Shown: positions 54,426 to 61,357, numbered from the stretch's first letter. The stretch: 64,000 nt of DNA from Bacteroidales bacterium (GCA_024401365.1 JAKSLE010000008.1:1-64000), one strand, 5' to 3'. The notes: generated by a model not told the origin, from the sequence alone. Program-made: numbers and translations.

Positions 54426-54785
54426 TTAGTCTTCGATTTGTTTGAATTCAATCCATGGGTATATGGTTTTCAGCCAATCTAGGAGTTGTTTTAGTCGTGC
54501 TGACTGTTGCATTGTCATTGTGTAGCAGGGTAACATATCTCTGTCTAAACCTCCTTCGTAGAGGATTGCTACTGAGCAGCGGTTGTACCCTGGGGTATGG
54601 TTGCCTCTCTGGTGGAGTGGTCTGTGGGCGCTCAGGCTACCGTCACGACGAATGTAGTAATGATAACCAATAGAATCTTTGCCTGCGTTAAGCTCCTCCT
54701 GCAGGAGAGTATCAACAGAAACAGGTATACTTGGTGGGGTTGCTGTAGAGCGTAGGATTGCATATTTGGGGTTGTTGGTGAACAT
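54426..54785 (-). CDS. Degenerate N-acetylmuramoyl-L-alanine amidase-like protein
   Basis: 119 residues, a paralogue of the amidase at 54998-55402. The middle is conserved (GYHYYIRRDGSLSAHRP, RGNHTPGYNRCSVAILYEGGL), but the first zinc histidine is lost (ILRSTAT where the intact copy has IVHATMS) and the protein stops before the last zinc ligand region (AHRSYNSPCFD in the intact copy). It cannot be a normal amidase: either a decayed copy or a non-catalytic peptidoglycan binder. Its 5' end is preceded by in-frame TTGACG hexamer repeats (54791-54812) and a 28-bp palindrome. Read after the smalltalk peptide. Confidence 0.7.
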   Translation of the reverse strand: MFTNNPKYAILRSTATPPSIPVSVDTLLQEELNAGKDSIGYHYYIRRDGSLSAHRPLHQRGNHTPGYNRCSVAILYEGGLDRDMLPCYTMTMQQSARLKQLLDWLKTIYPWIEFKQIED

Positions 54786-54820
54786 TGACTTTGACGTTGA
54801 CGTTGACGTTGAACGAAGGG

Positions 54821-54848
54821 GTAGAGACGTAGCGCGCTACGTCTCTAC
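54821..54848. repeat. Perfect 28-bp palindrome
   Basis: Each half is GTAGAGACGTAGCG or its complement, giving a 14-bp perfect stem with no loop. It is followed on the plus strand by attgcggtgggttt, which is repeated at 55514. It sits between the smalltalk gene and the truncated amidase. It resembles REP/MITE-like palindromes rather than a terminator, as no T run follows. Confidence 0.8.
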
Positions 54849-54860
54849 ATTGCGGTGGGT

Positions 54861-54980
54861 TTATCCAGCACAGGAGGCTGTAAATGCGCCTAAAAGCGCC
54901 GAGAGGAGAGCCGTGATGATGTCACGGAAGGTAGGTTTCTTAAATGCCTTATTTGGCGTTGTTTGACGGTTTCTAGTCAT
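54861..54980 (-). CDS. Smalltalk-like 39-residue peptide
   Basis: 39 residues starting MTRNRQTTPNKAFKKPTFRD and ending in ITALLSALLGAFTASCAG: a basic head of about 20 residues and a hydrophobic tail ending in an S-C motif. This is the layout of the small smalltalk peptides that accompany HU-like proteins and amidases in Bacteroidales. The function is unknown; the tail could be a membrane anchor or a lipobox-like end. It lies 17 bases downstream of the intact amidase and is read with it. Confidence 0.7.
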   Translation of the reverse strand: MTRNRQTTPNKAFKKPTFRDIITALLSALLGAFTASCAG

Positions 54981-54997
54981 GGTTGATTGTTGTTTGT

Positions 54998-55402
54998 TTA
55001 GTCGTTGTACTCAGCTACGGCATCGAAACAGGGACTGTTGTAGCTCCGGTGAGCAATATTCATCCCTATTGTCTTGATGCCAGGGAACATATAGCCCAGA
55101 TTGGTGATGATGTCTTTGATCTTCTTTTTCTGGGCAGGGGTGCGAGTGTCGGATGGGTAACCGCACTCGTTGAGGCCACCTTCGTAGCAGATGCCGATGC
55201 TGTGGTTGTTATGACCTTTGCAGTGGTGACCGGGTTCTGTGAGCAGAATGTGCTGTGATACCGTTCCATCCTTTCGGATATAGAAGTGATAGGGTATGTT
55301 TTTGTGCCCTTCGTTTATGGAACGGACCCAAAGCTTTTGTGCGTCGATGTTTTCGTATGGGTATGACATCGTCGCGTGGACAATGATTAGAGTAGGTTTC
55401 AA
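54998..55402 (-). CDS. N-acetylmuramoyl-L-alanine amidase (amidase_2/PGRP fold)
   Basis: 134 residues. Zinc ligands and active-site positions can be placed: H9 in LIIVHATMS, the PYHFYIRKDGTVSQH strand, GHHCKGHNNHSIGICYEGG, and AHRSYNSPCFD with the last histidine and a cysteine. No signal peptide, so it acts in the cytoplasm, is released by lysis, or leaves by another route. Family members cut the amide between MurNAc and L-Ala. It is the centre of an amidase - smalltalk cassette common in Bacteroidales near accessory regions. Confidence 0.9.
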   Translation of the reverse strand: MKPTLIIVHATMSYPYENIDAQKLWVRSINEGHKNIPYHFYIRKDGTVSQHILLTEPGHHCKGHNNHSIGICYEGGLNECGYPSDTRTPAQKKKIKDIITNLGYMFPGIKTIGMNIAHRSYNSPCFDAVAEYND

Positions 55403-55488
55403 TAGTTTTCAGTTTTTTAGTTAGACGTGTTTTTAGTTTCGTCCTTGTCGGAAGCGATGGACTAAAAATGGAGCTCAAACGCGGGATT

Positions 55489-55513
55489 GAGACGTAGCAC
55501 GCTACGTCTCTAC
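55489..55513. repeat. Second, imperfect copy of the palindrome
   Basis: GAGACGTAGC, AC, GCTACGTCTC followed by TAC: ten base pairs around a two-base centre. It shares the right flank attgcggtggg(g/t)tt with the copy at 54821-54848, about 670 bases away, so the two are copies of one element of at least 37 bases. Confidence 0.72.
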
Positions 55514-55601
55514 ATTGCGGTGGGGTTGGCTTACCGGAATCTTCGGTCTTTTCTGGCGGTCCAGAACCGAAGGTCGACACAGTCAAAAGATGGAAGGCCC
55601 C

Positions 55602-55660
55602 GCCGTGGCAACGGCAAAAAACCACCGTGGTAAACGGCGCCTCCCACCATGGCAATGGTG
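55602..55660. repeat. Cluster of three small hairpins
   Basis: GCCGT-GGCA-ACGGC (55602-55615), CCGT-GGTAA-ACGG (55625-55637) and CACCAT-GGCA-ATGGTG (55645-55660) follow each other within 59 bases in the leader between the 105-residue gene and the amidase. The related loops (GGCA, GGTAA) suggest a common origin. No T run. Confidence 0.6.
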
Positions 55661-55663
55661 AAA

Positions 55664-55981
55664 TTACCCCAGAGTCTTATAGACCTTAGCAGTGACGTAG
55701 CCCAAGAGGGTTGAGTACTTGCTCTGTGCCTTGTACTCTGCCTCGAGGGCTGGGCGGGTAGAGGCGCTCTTGAGCAAATCGACCGCCTCTTCGTGCGCCT
55801 GCTTAAGTTTCTGCTGTACTTGTGCCTGTGCAGGGGTAGGAATGCGATTCTTGGCCTTCATAGGGTCGAATCGGGCGAGGATAATCTTGCCTGATGGTGT
55901 CTCGCGGAAGTAGGCTGTCTGGTCCTTACCGATCATGCCATGATAGTGCTCTAGGAAAAAAGGGAAACAAGCTCCTTTCAT
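55664..55981 (-). CDS. Unknown 105-residue protein at the head of the amidase cassette
   Basis: The N-terminus contains GMIGKDQTAYFRETPSGKIILAR, best read as two strands GMIGKDQTAYFRET and SGKIILARFDP, followed by TPAQAQVQQKLKQAHEEAV, a long amphipathic helix, and YSTLLGYVTAKVYKTL. The layout recalls small basic Bacteroidales proteins of unknown function that precede amidase genes; it is not an evident HU homologue, although HU-like proteins usually occupy this place. An ATG at 55936 (MIGKDQ) is an alternative start. It is the first gene after the promoter at 56170-56177. Confidence 0.62.
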   Translation of the reverse strand: MKGACFPFFLEHYHGMIGKDQTAYFRETPSGKIILARFDPMKAKNRIPTPAQAQVQQKLKQAHEEAVDLLKSASTRPALEAEYKAQSKYSTLLGYVTAKVYKTLG

Positions 55982-56169
55982 AAATGTGTTTAGGTGTTTA
56001 ATTGGTTAATAAAATGTTTGTTAGTTTAGCCTCACTCGTGAACAACCGATTGCACGGAACTGATAGTTTGTTGTTTTCGACGAATTGTTCTTTTCGTATT
56101 AAGCCCTTCGGGTATATCCGTATGAATCGTTGTTTCACTTGTGCGACTTGGTTATCAACGTTGACGATG

Positions 56170-56177
56170 CAAATATA
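56170..56177 (-). promoter_or_regulatory. -7 box of the amidase cassette
   Basis: TATATTTG on the minus strand followed by C, an exact match. The leader to the ATG at 55981 would be about 180 bases, in which I see no gene. No TTG at the expected upstream distance, but a 10-bp tandem repeat array begins 27 bases upstream. Confidence 0.6.
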
Positions 56178-56204
56178 CAACGGTCTAAAACGGCGCTGCT
56201 TCAT

Positions 56205-56254
56205 TATGACGCATTACGACGCATTACAACGCAATAAGCATCAATAAGACGCAT
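56205..56254. repeat. 10-bp tandem repeat array (5 units)
   Basis: TATGACGCAT, TACGACGCAT, TACAACGCAA, TAAGCATCAA and TAAGACGCAT follow one another without gaps, each unit one helical turn. The array lies between the beta-helix B terminator and the amidase-cassette promoter, in the position of an activator site array. Confidence 0.8.
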
Positions 56255-56259
56255 TAAAC

Positions 56260-56291
56260 AAAAAAGAGACGCTGCCCACCGGCAACGCCTC
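56260..56291 (-). terminator. Terminator after beta-helix gene B
   Basis: Minus-strand 11-bp stem with two G-T pairs (GAGGCGTTGCC with GGCAGCGTCTC) around a GGTG loop, followed by T6. It lies 40 bases after the stop codon at 56331. Confidence 0.85.
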
Positions 56292-56330
56292 TTAGTTTAT
56301 TTGATTTTTATCGTTGTTCTCTACAATGGG

Positions 56331-57953
56331 TTACAATTCGCGACCAGAGATGTCGTACTTCTTGTCGCCACGGATGATGACTACCTTTCCGTTCTCGATG
56401 GTCTTGACAGCCTTCTGAGCCTTGTCGGCGTTGACACGCTCGATAGCTGTAGGTACCAAGCTCTTCTCTACCACCTTGTAAGGATATTCAGCCTTTGTAG
56501 CCTCGTCATCATTATTCACCACAACATAGCCCTCAGCTACGCAGTCCGATGGGTCCATAGAGAAGATGCCACCATAGACGATTGGCATATCTAATTCTCT
56601 ATAGTACAAATAAGGAGCCTTAAACTTTCCGCCGTTAATGATTAGTTTTCTTTGCCCTTGAACGTAACAAGCATCCAACACACCTATGTATGTACCCTCG
56701 TTTATCACTAATGGACCTCCGCTACCGACAGCGTCTCCACTTTCCCCAATGTTCTCTACAATACCATCCCCTACTATTGTCAGCTTGTTAACGTTCACAT
56801 AAATTACGGCAGCATCCTCACAATTGCCTGTGATGTTATGACCATTGAGGTCAAGTGTGATGTCGGCATCAGAGTTTTGGTTGACAAGAAGTTCTTCATC
56901 TGGCAAAGTTATATCGCCAAGAAGCTTGACAGTGGCTGTGCCTTCGATACTTGCAAAATCCGTTCTGAACTCATCTGCATTATAGTAGTCTGTCACATTC
57001 TCGCCAATGGTAATCTGGGCAAGAGGAACTGTTGACCTCTTGTCGAGATAAAAACTCACTTCGCTGCCAGTCTTTACTCCAATTCTTGTAAGTTCGCCAT
57101 TTTCGATATAAAAGACATAGTCATTTCCTGTCATCCCACAGAAATAACCATCATTCCCTTCATTTGAAAAACAAATCATTATAGAGGCTAGAGGCTCGGG
57201 TTGGTTCTCACCTATAGTCACCATCAATTGACCTTCGTTTACAAAGAATTTCACTCCGTAACCAGAATAAATATCATCGCCCATCAGCGAAGCGAGATAA
57301 TTGCAGACTGCCTGATTGCCTGCCATCTTGTAAGGATACTCAGCCTTTGTCTCCTCGTCGTCATTAGGTATTGCCACAGAGTAAAAATGTATGCAGTCAA
57401 ATGATGGATCTATAGAAAAGAGACCGCCATTGACGAAAGGCTTATCGAATCCATCGAAGTACATGGAAGAAACTTTGAACTTACCGTTATTGATAATCAC
57501 TTCACTTCCAAAAGTACAATAACATATTGCTGCTCCACATAGGTATGAGCCTCCGTTTACCTCCGCAACACCGCCATCGTAGACACCAAATGCTGCACCT
57601 CCATCGGTATCGTTCTCTATCAATCCCTCTCCTGTTACTGAGAGTTTGCCCTTAACGTTTATTACGCCGACGTATGATGCATTAGCTTTGATGCTATGAC
57701 CATTGAGATCCAGCGAGATGTCGGAAGCAGTATTGTCGTTGTTGATATTCCTGTTTAGTGGCAACGTTATATCGCCAAGAAGCTTGACGCTTGCTGTACC
57801 TTCAATTGCATAGTATGCATCAAGGAAACTCTCAACATCATAATAATCCGTCGTCTTCTCACCGATGGTGATTTGGGCGATTGTCGGCTCAATTGCCCAC
57901 GACTGCACTGCTGCTATGAGCAACAGACTGAAAAAAGATAATAATTTCTTCAT
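56331..57953 (-). CDS. Secreted beta-helix repeat protein B
   Basis: 540 residues, paralogue of the protein at 52391. Signal peptide MKKLLSFFSLLLIAAVQSWA. It has two tandem modules of about 250 residues, each starting with a variant of TIAQITIGEKTTDYYDVESF / LAQITIGENVTDYYNADEF and containing SDISLDLNGHSI / ADITLDLNGHNI and EVNGGSYLC / VINEGTYIG coils. The C-terminal tail NGKVVIIRGDKKYDISGREL is nearly identical in pattern to protein A. Unlike A it lacks the long IN(G)GTFTS run. Probably surface-exposed; function unknown. No clear -7 box within 150 bases. Confidence 0.8.
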   Translation of the reverse strand: MKKLLSFFSLLLIAAVQSWAIEPTIAQITIGEKTTDYYDVESFLDAYYAIEGTASVKLLGDITLPLNRNINNDNTASDISLDLNGHSIKANASYVGVINVKGKLSVTGEGLIENDTDGGAAFGVYDGGVAEVNGGSYLCGAAICYCTFGSEVIINNGKFKVSSMYFDGFDKPFVNGGLFSIDPSFDCIHFYSVAIPNDDEETKAEYPYKMAGNQAVCNYLASLMGDDIYSGYGVKFFVNEGQLMVTIGENQPEPLASIMICFSNEGNDGYFCGMTGNDYVFYIENGELTRIGVKTGSEVSFYLDKRSTVPLAQITIGENVTDYYNADEFRTDFASIEGTATVKLLGDITLPDEELLVNQNSDADITLDLNGHNITGNCEDAAVIYVNVNKLTIVGDGIVENIGESGDAVGSGGPLVINEGTYIGVLDACYVQGQRKLIINGGKFKAPYLYYRELDMPIVYGGIFSMDPSDCVAEGYVVVNNDDEATKAEYPYKVVEKSLVPTAIERVNADKAQKAVKTIENGKVVIIRGDKKYDISGREL

Positions 57954-58078
57954 CTATAGTTTTTGATTAAAAATATATTGCATTTACCATTGGTATGTTC
58001 AGTGTGTTTCATCGAAATGAAAACGCACATAGTTCCCATCGCGAATCTACCAAATACCCACAACACCCCAATAAACTT

Positions 58079-58112
58079 TTTGACGAAGTGCAAATATCTT
58101 TGACGAACTGCA
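58079..58112. repeat. Two 14-bp direct repeats 20 bp apart
   Basis: TTTGACGAAGTGCA at 58079-58092 and TTTGACGAACTGCA at 58099-58112, 13 of 14 bases identical, exactly 20 bases (two turns) apart. A plus-strand TATCTTTG (58095-58102) and a minus-strand GATATTTG (58098-58091) overlap them. Upstream of beta-helix gene B; a likely operator. Confidence 0.6.
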
Positions 58113-58130
58113 TTTTTAGGGTGTTTTTTG

Positions 58131-58148
58131 TTTTTTTTTTGGGGGGGG
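58131..58148. repeat. T10-G8 homopolymer tract
   Basis: Ten T residues are followed directly by eight G residues, then further G runs at 58155-58157, 58163-58166 and 58177-58179. Mononucleotide G tracts of this size are prone to slippage. It is in the 377-base gap between beta-helix gene B and the HTH gene. Confidence 0.8.
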
Positions 58149-58242
58149 ATAGTTGGGCTAGTGGGGTTCAGGAGGTGGGATGGAGAGTGTTGTTTAGATA
58201 AAGGAAAGAGAAGTTTAGTTGGGCTAGGAGTTGCAAAGTTAT

Positions 58243-58308
58243 GTCTGTATTAAGGCTGTATTAAGAGAGTGTTAAGAGAGTGTTAAGGGTGCGTTAAGGG
58301 TGAGTTAT
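58243..58308. repeat. Tandem 11-bp repeat array, copy B
   Basis: Six gap-free 11-base units: gtctgtattaa, ggctgtattaa, gagagtgttaa, gagagtgttaa, gggtgcgttaa, gggtgagttat. The GTTAA end recurs every 11 bases. Same consensus as the inverse complement of 21005-21059. It lies just downstream of the HTH gene (minus strand). Confidence 0.85.
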
Positions 58309-58330
58309 CTAAAGTTTTATTGCTATGATG

Positions 58331-58510
58331 TCACACACAGAGCTTCTCTGTTATCACCTTGAGAACCGCGGGGGTCAATATGCGCGACTTCTTCTGGTAT
58401 CCTTCTATCTTCTCTATATTCAGCAGTTTGAGCCATCGCAAGAGCGTACTCCTCGATACTCCCAGATAGTCGGCGAGCTCGGCTTTGGTCATTGGTTTTG
58501 TGAATTCCAT
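58331..58510 (-). CDS. Small helix-turn-helix protein
   Basis: 59 residues: MEFTKPMTKAELADYLGVSR, then STLLRWLKLLNIEKIEG and a basic strand/helix ending ITEKLCV. The segment TKAELADYLGVSRSTLLRWL is a classic HTH (MerR/excisionase-like). It follows the DUF3987 gene on the same strand by about 190 bases, in the place where Bacteroidales primase cassettes carry a small DNA-binding protein (often DUF4248). It could regulate the cassette. A longer 105-residue frame overlapping it is a different frame and not coding. Confidence 0.78.
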   Translation of the reverse strand: MEFTKPMTKAELADYLGVSRSTLLRWLKLLNIEKIEGYQKKSRILTPAVLKVITEKLCV

Positions 58511-58604
58511 AGTGCGAAATTATTTGATTTGTAACAAGAGTCACACGGATTAGGAAGATGTTGAGGGTCGTGCACCCCCTGTCGACACTAGGGCAAAGCC
58601 GTTT

Positions 58605-58628
58605 TGTGGCACTTGTGACATGTGACAG
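58605..58628. repeat. TGTGACA-type 8-bp repeats, intergenic copy
   Basis: TGTGGCAC, TTGTGACA and TGTGACAG stand in a row between the HTH and DUF3987 genes. The inverse complement resembles the block at 60250-60273 inside the DUF3987 gene. Confidence 0.5.
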
Positions 58629-58702
58629 GGGTATACACATTTTCGAGTGTACGCGTCATGATAACACTATTTCTCGAAACGACCAAATATTTTTTGTGTT
58701 TT

Positions 58703-60589
58703 TTATTTTTTACGGTAAAAATTATTCCCAAGGCTCTCTATGATACCCTTAGCCTTATCTCTGCTCAGCCACTTACGCATTCTCTCTTCGCCAAATCCCA
58801 TTGACCGGCCAGTGGCGTAGTAGAGTTCGCACGAGAATTCGGCAGGCATCTTAGAGAGGAGCAATTCTCTTTCACGCATACGTTTGCTATTGACAGATTT
58901 CTCATCGAGAAGAGAATAAGCATGAGAAGCGTGTTCGAACATGGCGCTCGACATACTCAAGAGGAAATAGAAGTCGGCATCAGATATCCAGAGCTGGTAT
59001 CGCGAGATTATACCATCCTTCAGGTTGTCGCTATTAGTAGAAGGATGTGGTTTGAGCAGGCATTTTTCGCTATTCCAATCCTCCATGGCACGAATGAAGG
59101 CATAGCAATGCATCAGACGCTGGATATTGATTATCAGGCGACGTACGAAAGGCGTCATGTCGTTGCTGATATTCAGGCTACGATCGTTGAGGATAGAGAA
59201 TGTAAGGTACATATCATTCTCTTGTTGTGGTGTGAGAAGAAATTTGATTTCCGATACCCCCTCCATACGTTTTTCCACCATCAGGGTCCACTCCTTGCCG
59301 AGTTCTTTGATGAGAGCTGCGACATCTTCTTTACGAGAGAAACGGTTTTCGAACTTACGTTCATCAGGCATGAAGTAGTATAGGCAACGGGAGAACTGAC
59401 CATTCTCGGCCGAGACTATGAGACGTTTTGCCGGAACGGGTGTACCCGAAGCCATGGCAAGTACCTTAGGCTCCTTGATCAATATATGTTCGTTATTAGT
59501 ACGGCGAACGAGAGAGATATCTGCGTTGTCGAACAGTTGGCGGAATGTAGAGCCATACTGCAAACCACCCTGTTCACGCTCATTGGAAGCGACCAGATCT
59601 GATATCTCTGAAGCGAATATTACACAATGGCCCTCGCAGTCGTTTATGGCCTGAATATTTGCCGAATCGGTAGCATTAGGAGAGACGAACACCATATTGT
59701 ACTTAGGCATTTCAGGGGCGAGGGTTTCTGATCGGTTCTTACCCATGTCTGCATAGGCCTGTTTCTGCCGTTTATACTCCTCCAATGCTCTCTGGTACTC
59801 TTTGTACTTACGTTCTTCCAGGTAGTCCAGAAGAGCCTTGGTTTCGCTCAAGCAGCCCTTTCCGCTAGCTGGAGAACCCTGAACGATGAAGAAGGGAGTA
59901 GGGAAGTACTTATGACCGTCGTAAATAAAGTATGATATATGAGATACGGGGTATATGAGAAACAGGTTAGAAGAGAGGAAGGTGACATCCTTCTGGGGTG
60001 TCTTTGTCTGCAAACCGAGTATCTCTTTCAAGATATACGGCATTTGACTGATATCCGAGTCTCTGATAAGAGTAGGCATAGGAATATCAGGGGTACTCCC
60101 CTCTTCGAGTATTACCTCCTCATCAGCATCGATGGCAGGAGCAGCTTTGGCAGCCTTGTAGTTGTTCATTGTGTAATTTTTAGGGTTAGAATTTGGATTG
60201 TTCGATTTTTTTTCGTATCGTGACGCGCACGCTCGAAAAACAGTATTAGGTGTCACGCTGTCACAAGTGTCCCGTGAAGATCGTGGACACCCTTTGAGGT
60301 CGAGTCCGGCATCCTTAGCCAACTGGAATACGGAAGCTATATGGAGACGTCCGTTATTGTTTTTGAGGCAGGCAGAGTATTGGACATTGAAATCCTTATC
60401 CTCCTCGCGATAGCGTTTCTGGTAATTATCCGACACTTTGCAAATGCGACGTGCGTACTCCCTGCCACTTTCTCGCATATCGGTAGCGAAAGCAGCACAG
60501 ACACAGTAGAACTCGGGATAATTGTTGCACACCTTGAGGTGGTGAGTCTCGATCTGACTCACCAACCATTCGACTTGATTTATCTCCAT
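58703..60589 (-). CDS. DUF3987 primase/helicase-like P-loop protein
   Basis: 628 residues. Residues 1-100 form a helical primase C-terminal-like domain (WLVSQIETHHLKVC, AKDAGLDLKGCP); a low-complexity linker (about 110-165) follows; the main domain (about 185-500) is DUF3987 with Walker A FFIVQGSPASGKGCLSE, a Walker B-like HCVIFASEISDL and a conserved LFDNADISLVRRT / KVLAMASGTPVP core. The C-terminal part is helical. This is the DnaB/VirE-like ATPase commonly paired with VirE-N proteins in Bacteroidales mobile or accessory loci. It starts three bases after the VirE-N stop, so the two are co-translated. Confidence 0.88.
   Translation of the reverse strand: MEINQVEWLVSQIETHHLKVCNNYPEFYCVCAAFATDMRESGREYARRICKVSDNYQKRYREEDKDFNVQYSACLKNNNGRLHIASVFQLAKDAGLDLKGCPRSSRDTCDSVTPNTVFRACASRYEKKSNNPNSNPKNYTMNNYKAAKAAPAIDADEEVILEEGSTPDIPMPTLIRDSDISQMPYILKEILGLQTKTPQKDVTFLSSNLFLIYPVSHISYFIYDGHKYFPTPFFIVQGSPASGKGCLSETKALLDYLEERKYKEYQRALEEYKRQKQAYADMGKNRSETLAPEMPKYNMVFVSPNATDSANIQAINDCEGHCVIFASEISDLVASNEREQGGLQYGSTFRQLFDNADISLVRRTNNEHILIKEPKVLAMASGTPVPAKRLIVSAENGQFSRCLYYFMPDERKFENRFSRKEDVAALIKELGKEWTLMVEKRMEGVSEIKFLLTPQQENDMYLTFSILNDRSLNISNDMTPFVRRLIINIQRLMHCYAFIRAMEDWNSEKCLLKPHPSTNSDNLKDGIISRYQLWISDADFYFLLSMSSAMFEHASHAYSLLDEKSVNSKRMRERELLLSKMPAEFSCELYYATGRSMGFGEERMRKWLSRDKAKGIIESLGNNFYRKK
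60250..60273. repeat. TGTCAC-type repeats in the DUF3987 linker
   Basis: On the plus strand GTGTCACG, CTGTCACA, AGTGTCCC: three 8-base units in the part coding for the linker between the two domains. Shared with the intergenic block at 58605-58628 in opposite orientation. Confidence 0.5.
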
Positions 60590-60592
60590 AGG

Positions 60593-61192
60593 CTAGAATC
60601 TGAAAAGGGCATTAGGGTCGTGACACAAGCTGCAGCACTTTACCAGTTCGGTGCCCTGTGGGTCGGCACTAGTTCCGTAGCGTGAAGCATAATGCGTATT
60701 GAAATAAGCGTTAACGCCCAACTGGTTGTTGCGCTGCGCCTCGTTGTTAGTGAGGAAAGCGCTAAGAGGGCGGACTATTACCGCCTTGACACCAAGTCCG
60801 GAAGGAGAGACGAAAGCCAGTCGAGGCTTGAGGTGTTCGTCATTGAACAGCTCGTTTTTAAGAGCCTCGGCATCCTCGGGCGACTTCAAGTGGTCGATAT
60901 CCAAGATTACGATACCTGAAGGGCGGATGATATGCTCGGTACTACGGTGCTCCATAATGGCTGCGAAAGTCATATAGGGCAGAGAACCCTTGAGTTTAGC
61001 ACGCTGTGCAGCATCGCTACAGTTACGTATCAACTGGGTAACAGAACCCAGGAAGTGAGGATTAGCAATGTACTGATACACTGCATAGAGAGGAGTGTAT
61101 GGGTATTCCATAACTGTTTTGTAGTTAGGACCCATGCAGACAGAAACCAGACATGGATCTGTTTTGTAACCATCTATAAATGGATTTTCCAT
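60593..61192 (-). CDS. VirE N-terminal domain protein (BT4734-like)
   Basis: 199 residues. The VirE-N/BT4734 fold is a primase-polymerase-like domain; PSGIVILDIDHLKSPEDAE contains the DxD pair of the catalytic strand (about residues 96-98), followed by FVSPSGLGVKAVI and a HYASRYGTSADPQGTEL-like segment (ASRYGTSADPQG) that ends in KCCSLCHDP. It would make primers or act with the DUF3987 helicase on accessory DNA. Promoter 166 bases upstream. Confidence 0.88.
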   Translation of the reverse strand: MENPFIDGYKTDPCLVSVCMGPNYKTVMEYPYTPLYAVYQYIANPHFLGSVTQLIRNCSDAAQRAKLKGSLPYMTFAAIMEHRSTEHIIRPSGIVILDIDHLKSPEDAEALKNELFNDEHLKPRLAFVSPSGLGVKAVIVRPLSAFLTNNEAQRNNQLGVNAYFNTHYASRYGTSADPQGTELVKCCSLCHDPNALFRF

Positions 61193-61357
61193 TTTAGTTT
61201 AAAAATATTTAAATGTTAATTGTAAATAGAGCATACTATTGTCGCACTTCTGCAGAAGAATGTCAATAGTGACTACTATATAGAGTCAAAATAATGATGT
61301 GATACAATCTACGGCGCCTAGTAGATCTAGTAGTTCGTCTCGTTCATTTTGACAACA

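Noticed and set aside
55209-55655. 148-codon minus-strand frame across the palindrome and hairpin cluster
   Set aside because: It is built from repeats and from the amidase gene in another frame; no coding signature.
56205-58308. Possible CRISPR array formed by the tandem repeats
   Set aside because: Units are only 10-11 bases with no unique spacers, and no cas genes are nearby.
58323-58640. 105-codon frame overlapping the small HTH gene
   Set aside because: Different frame from the HTH protein, low-complexity composition and no family pattern; the 59-residue HTH frame explains the region.
54426-61192. Complete prophage or integrative element
   Set aside because: No integrase, structural phage genes, relaxase or att-like direct repeats at the ends can be seen within the window.
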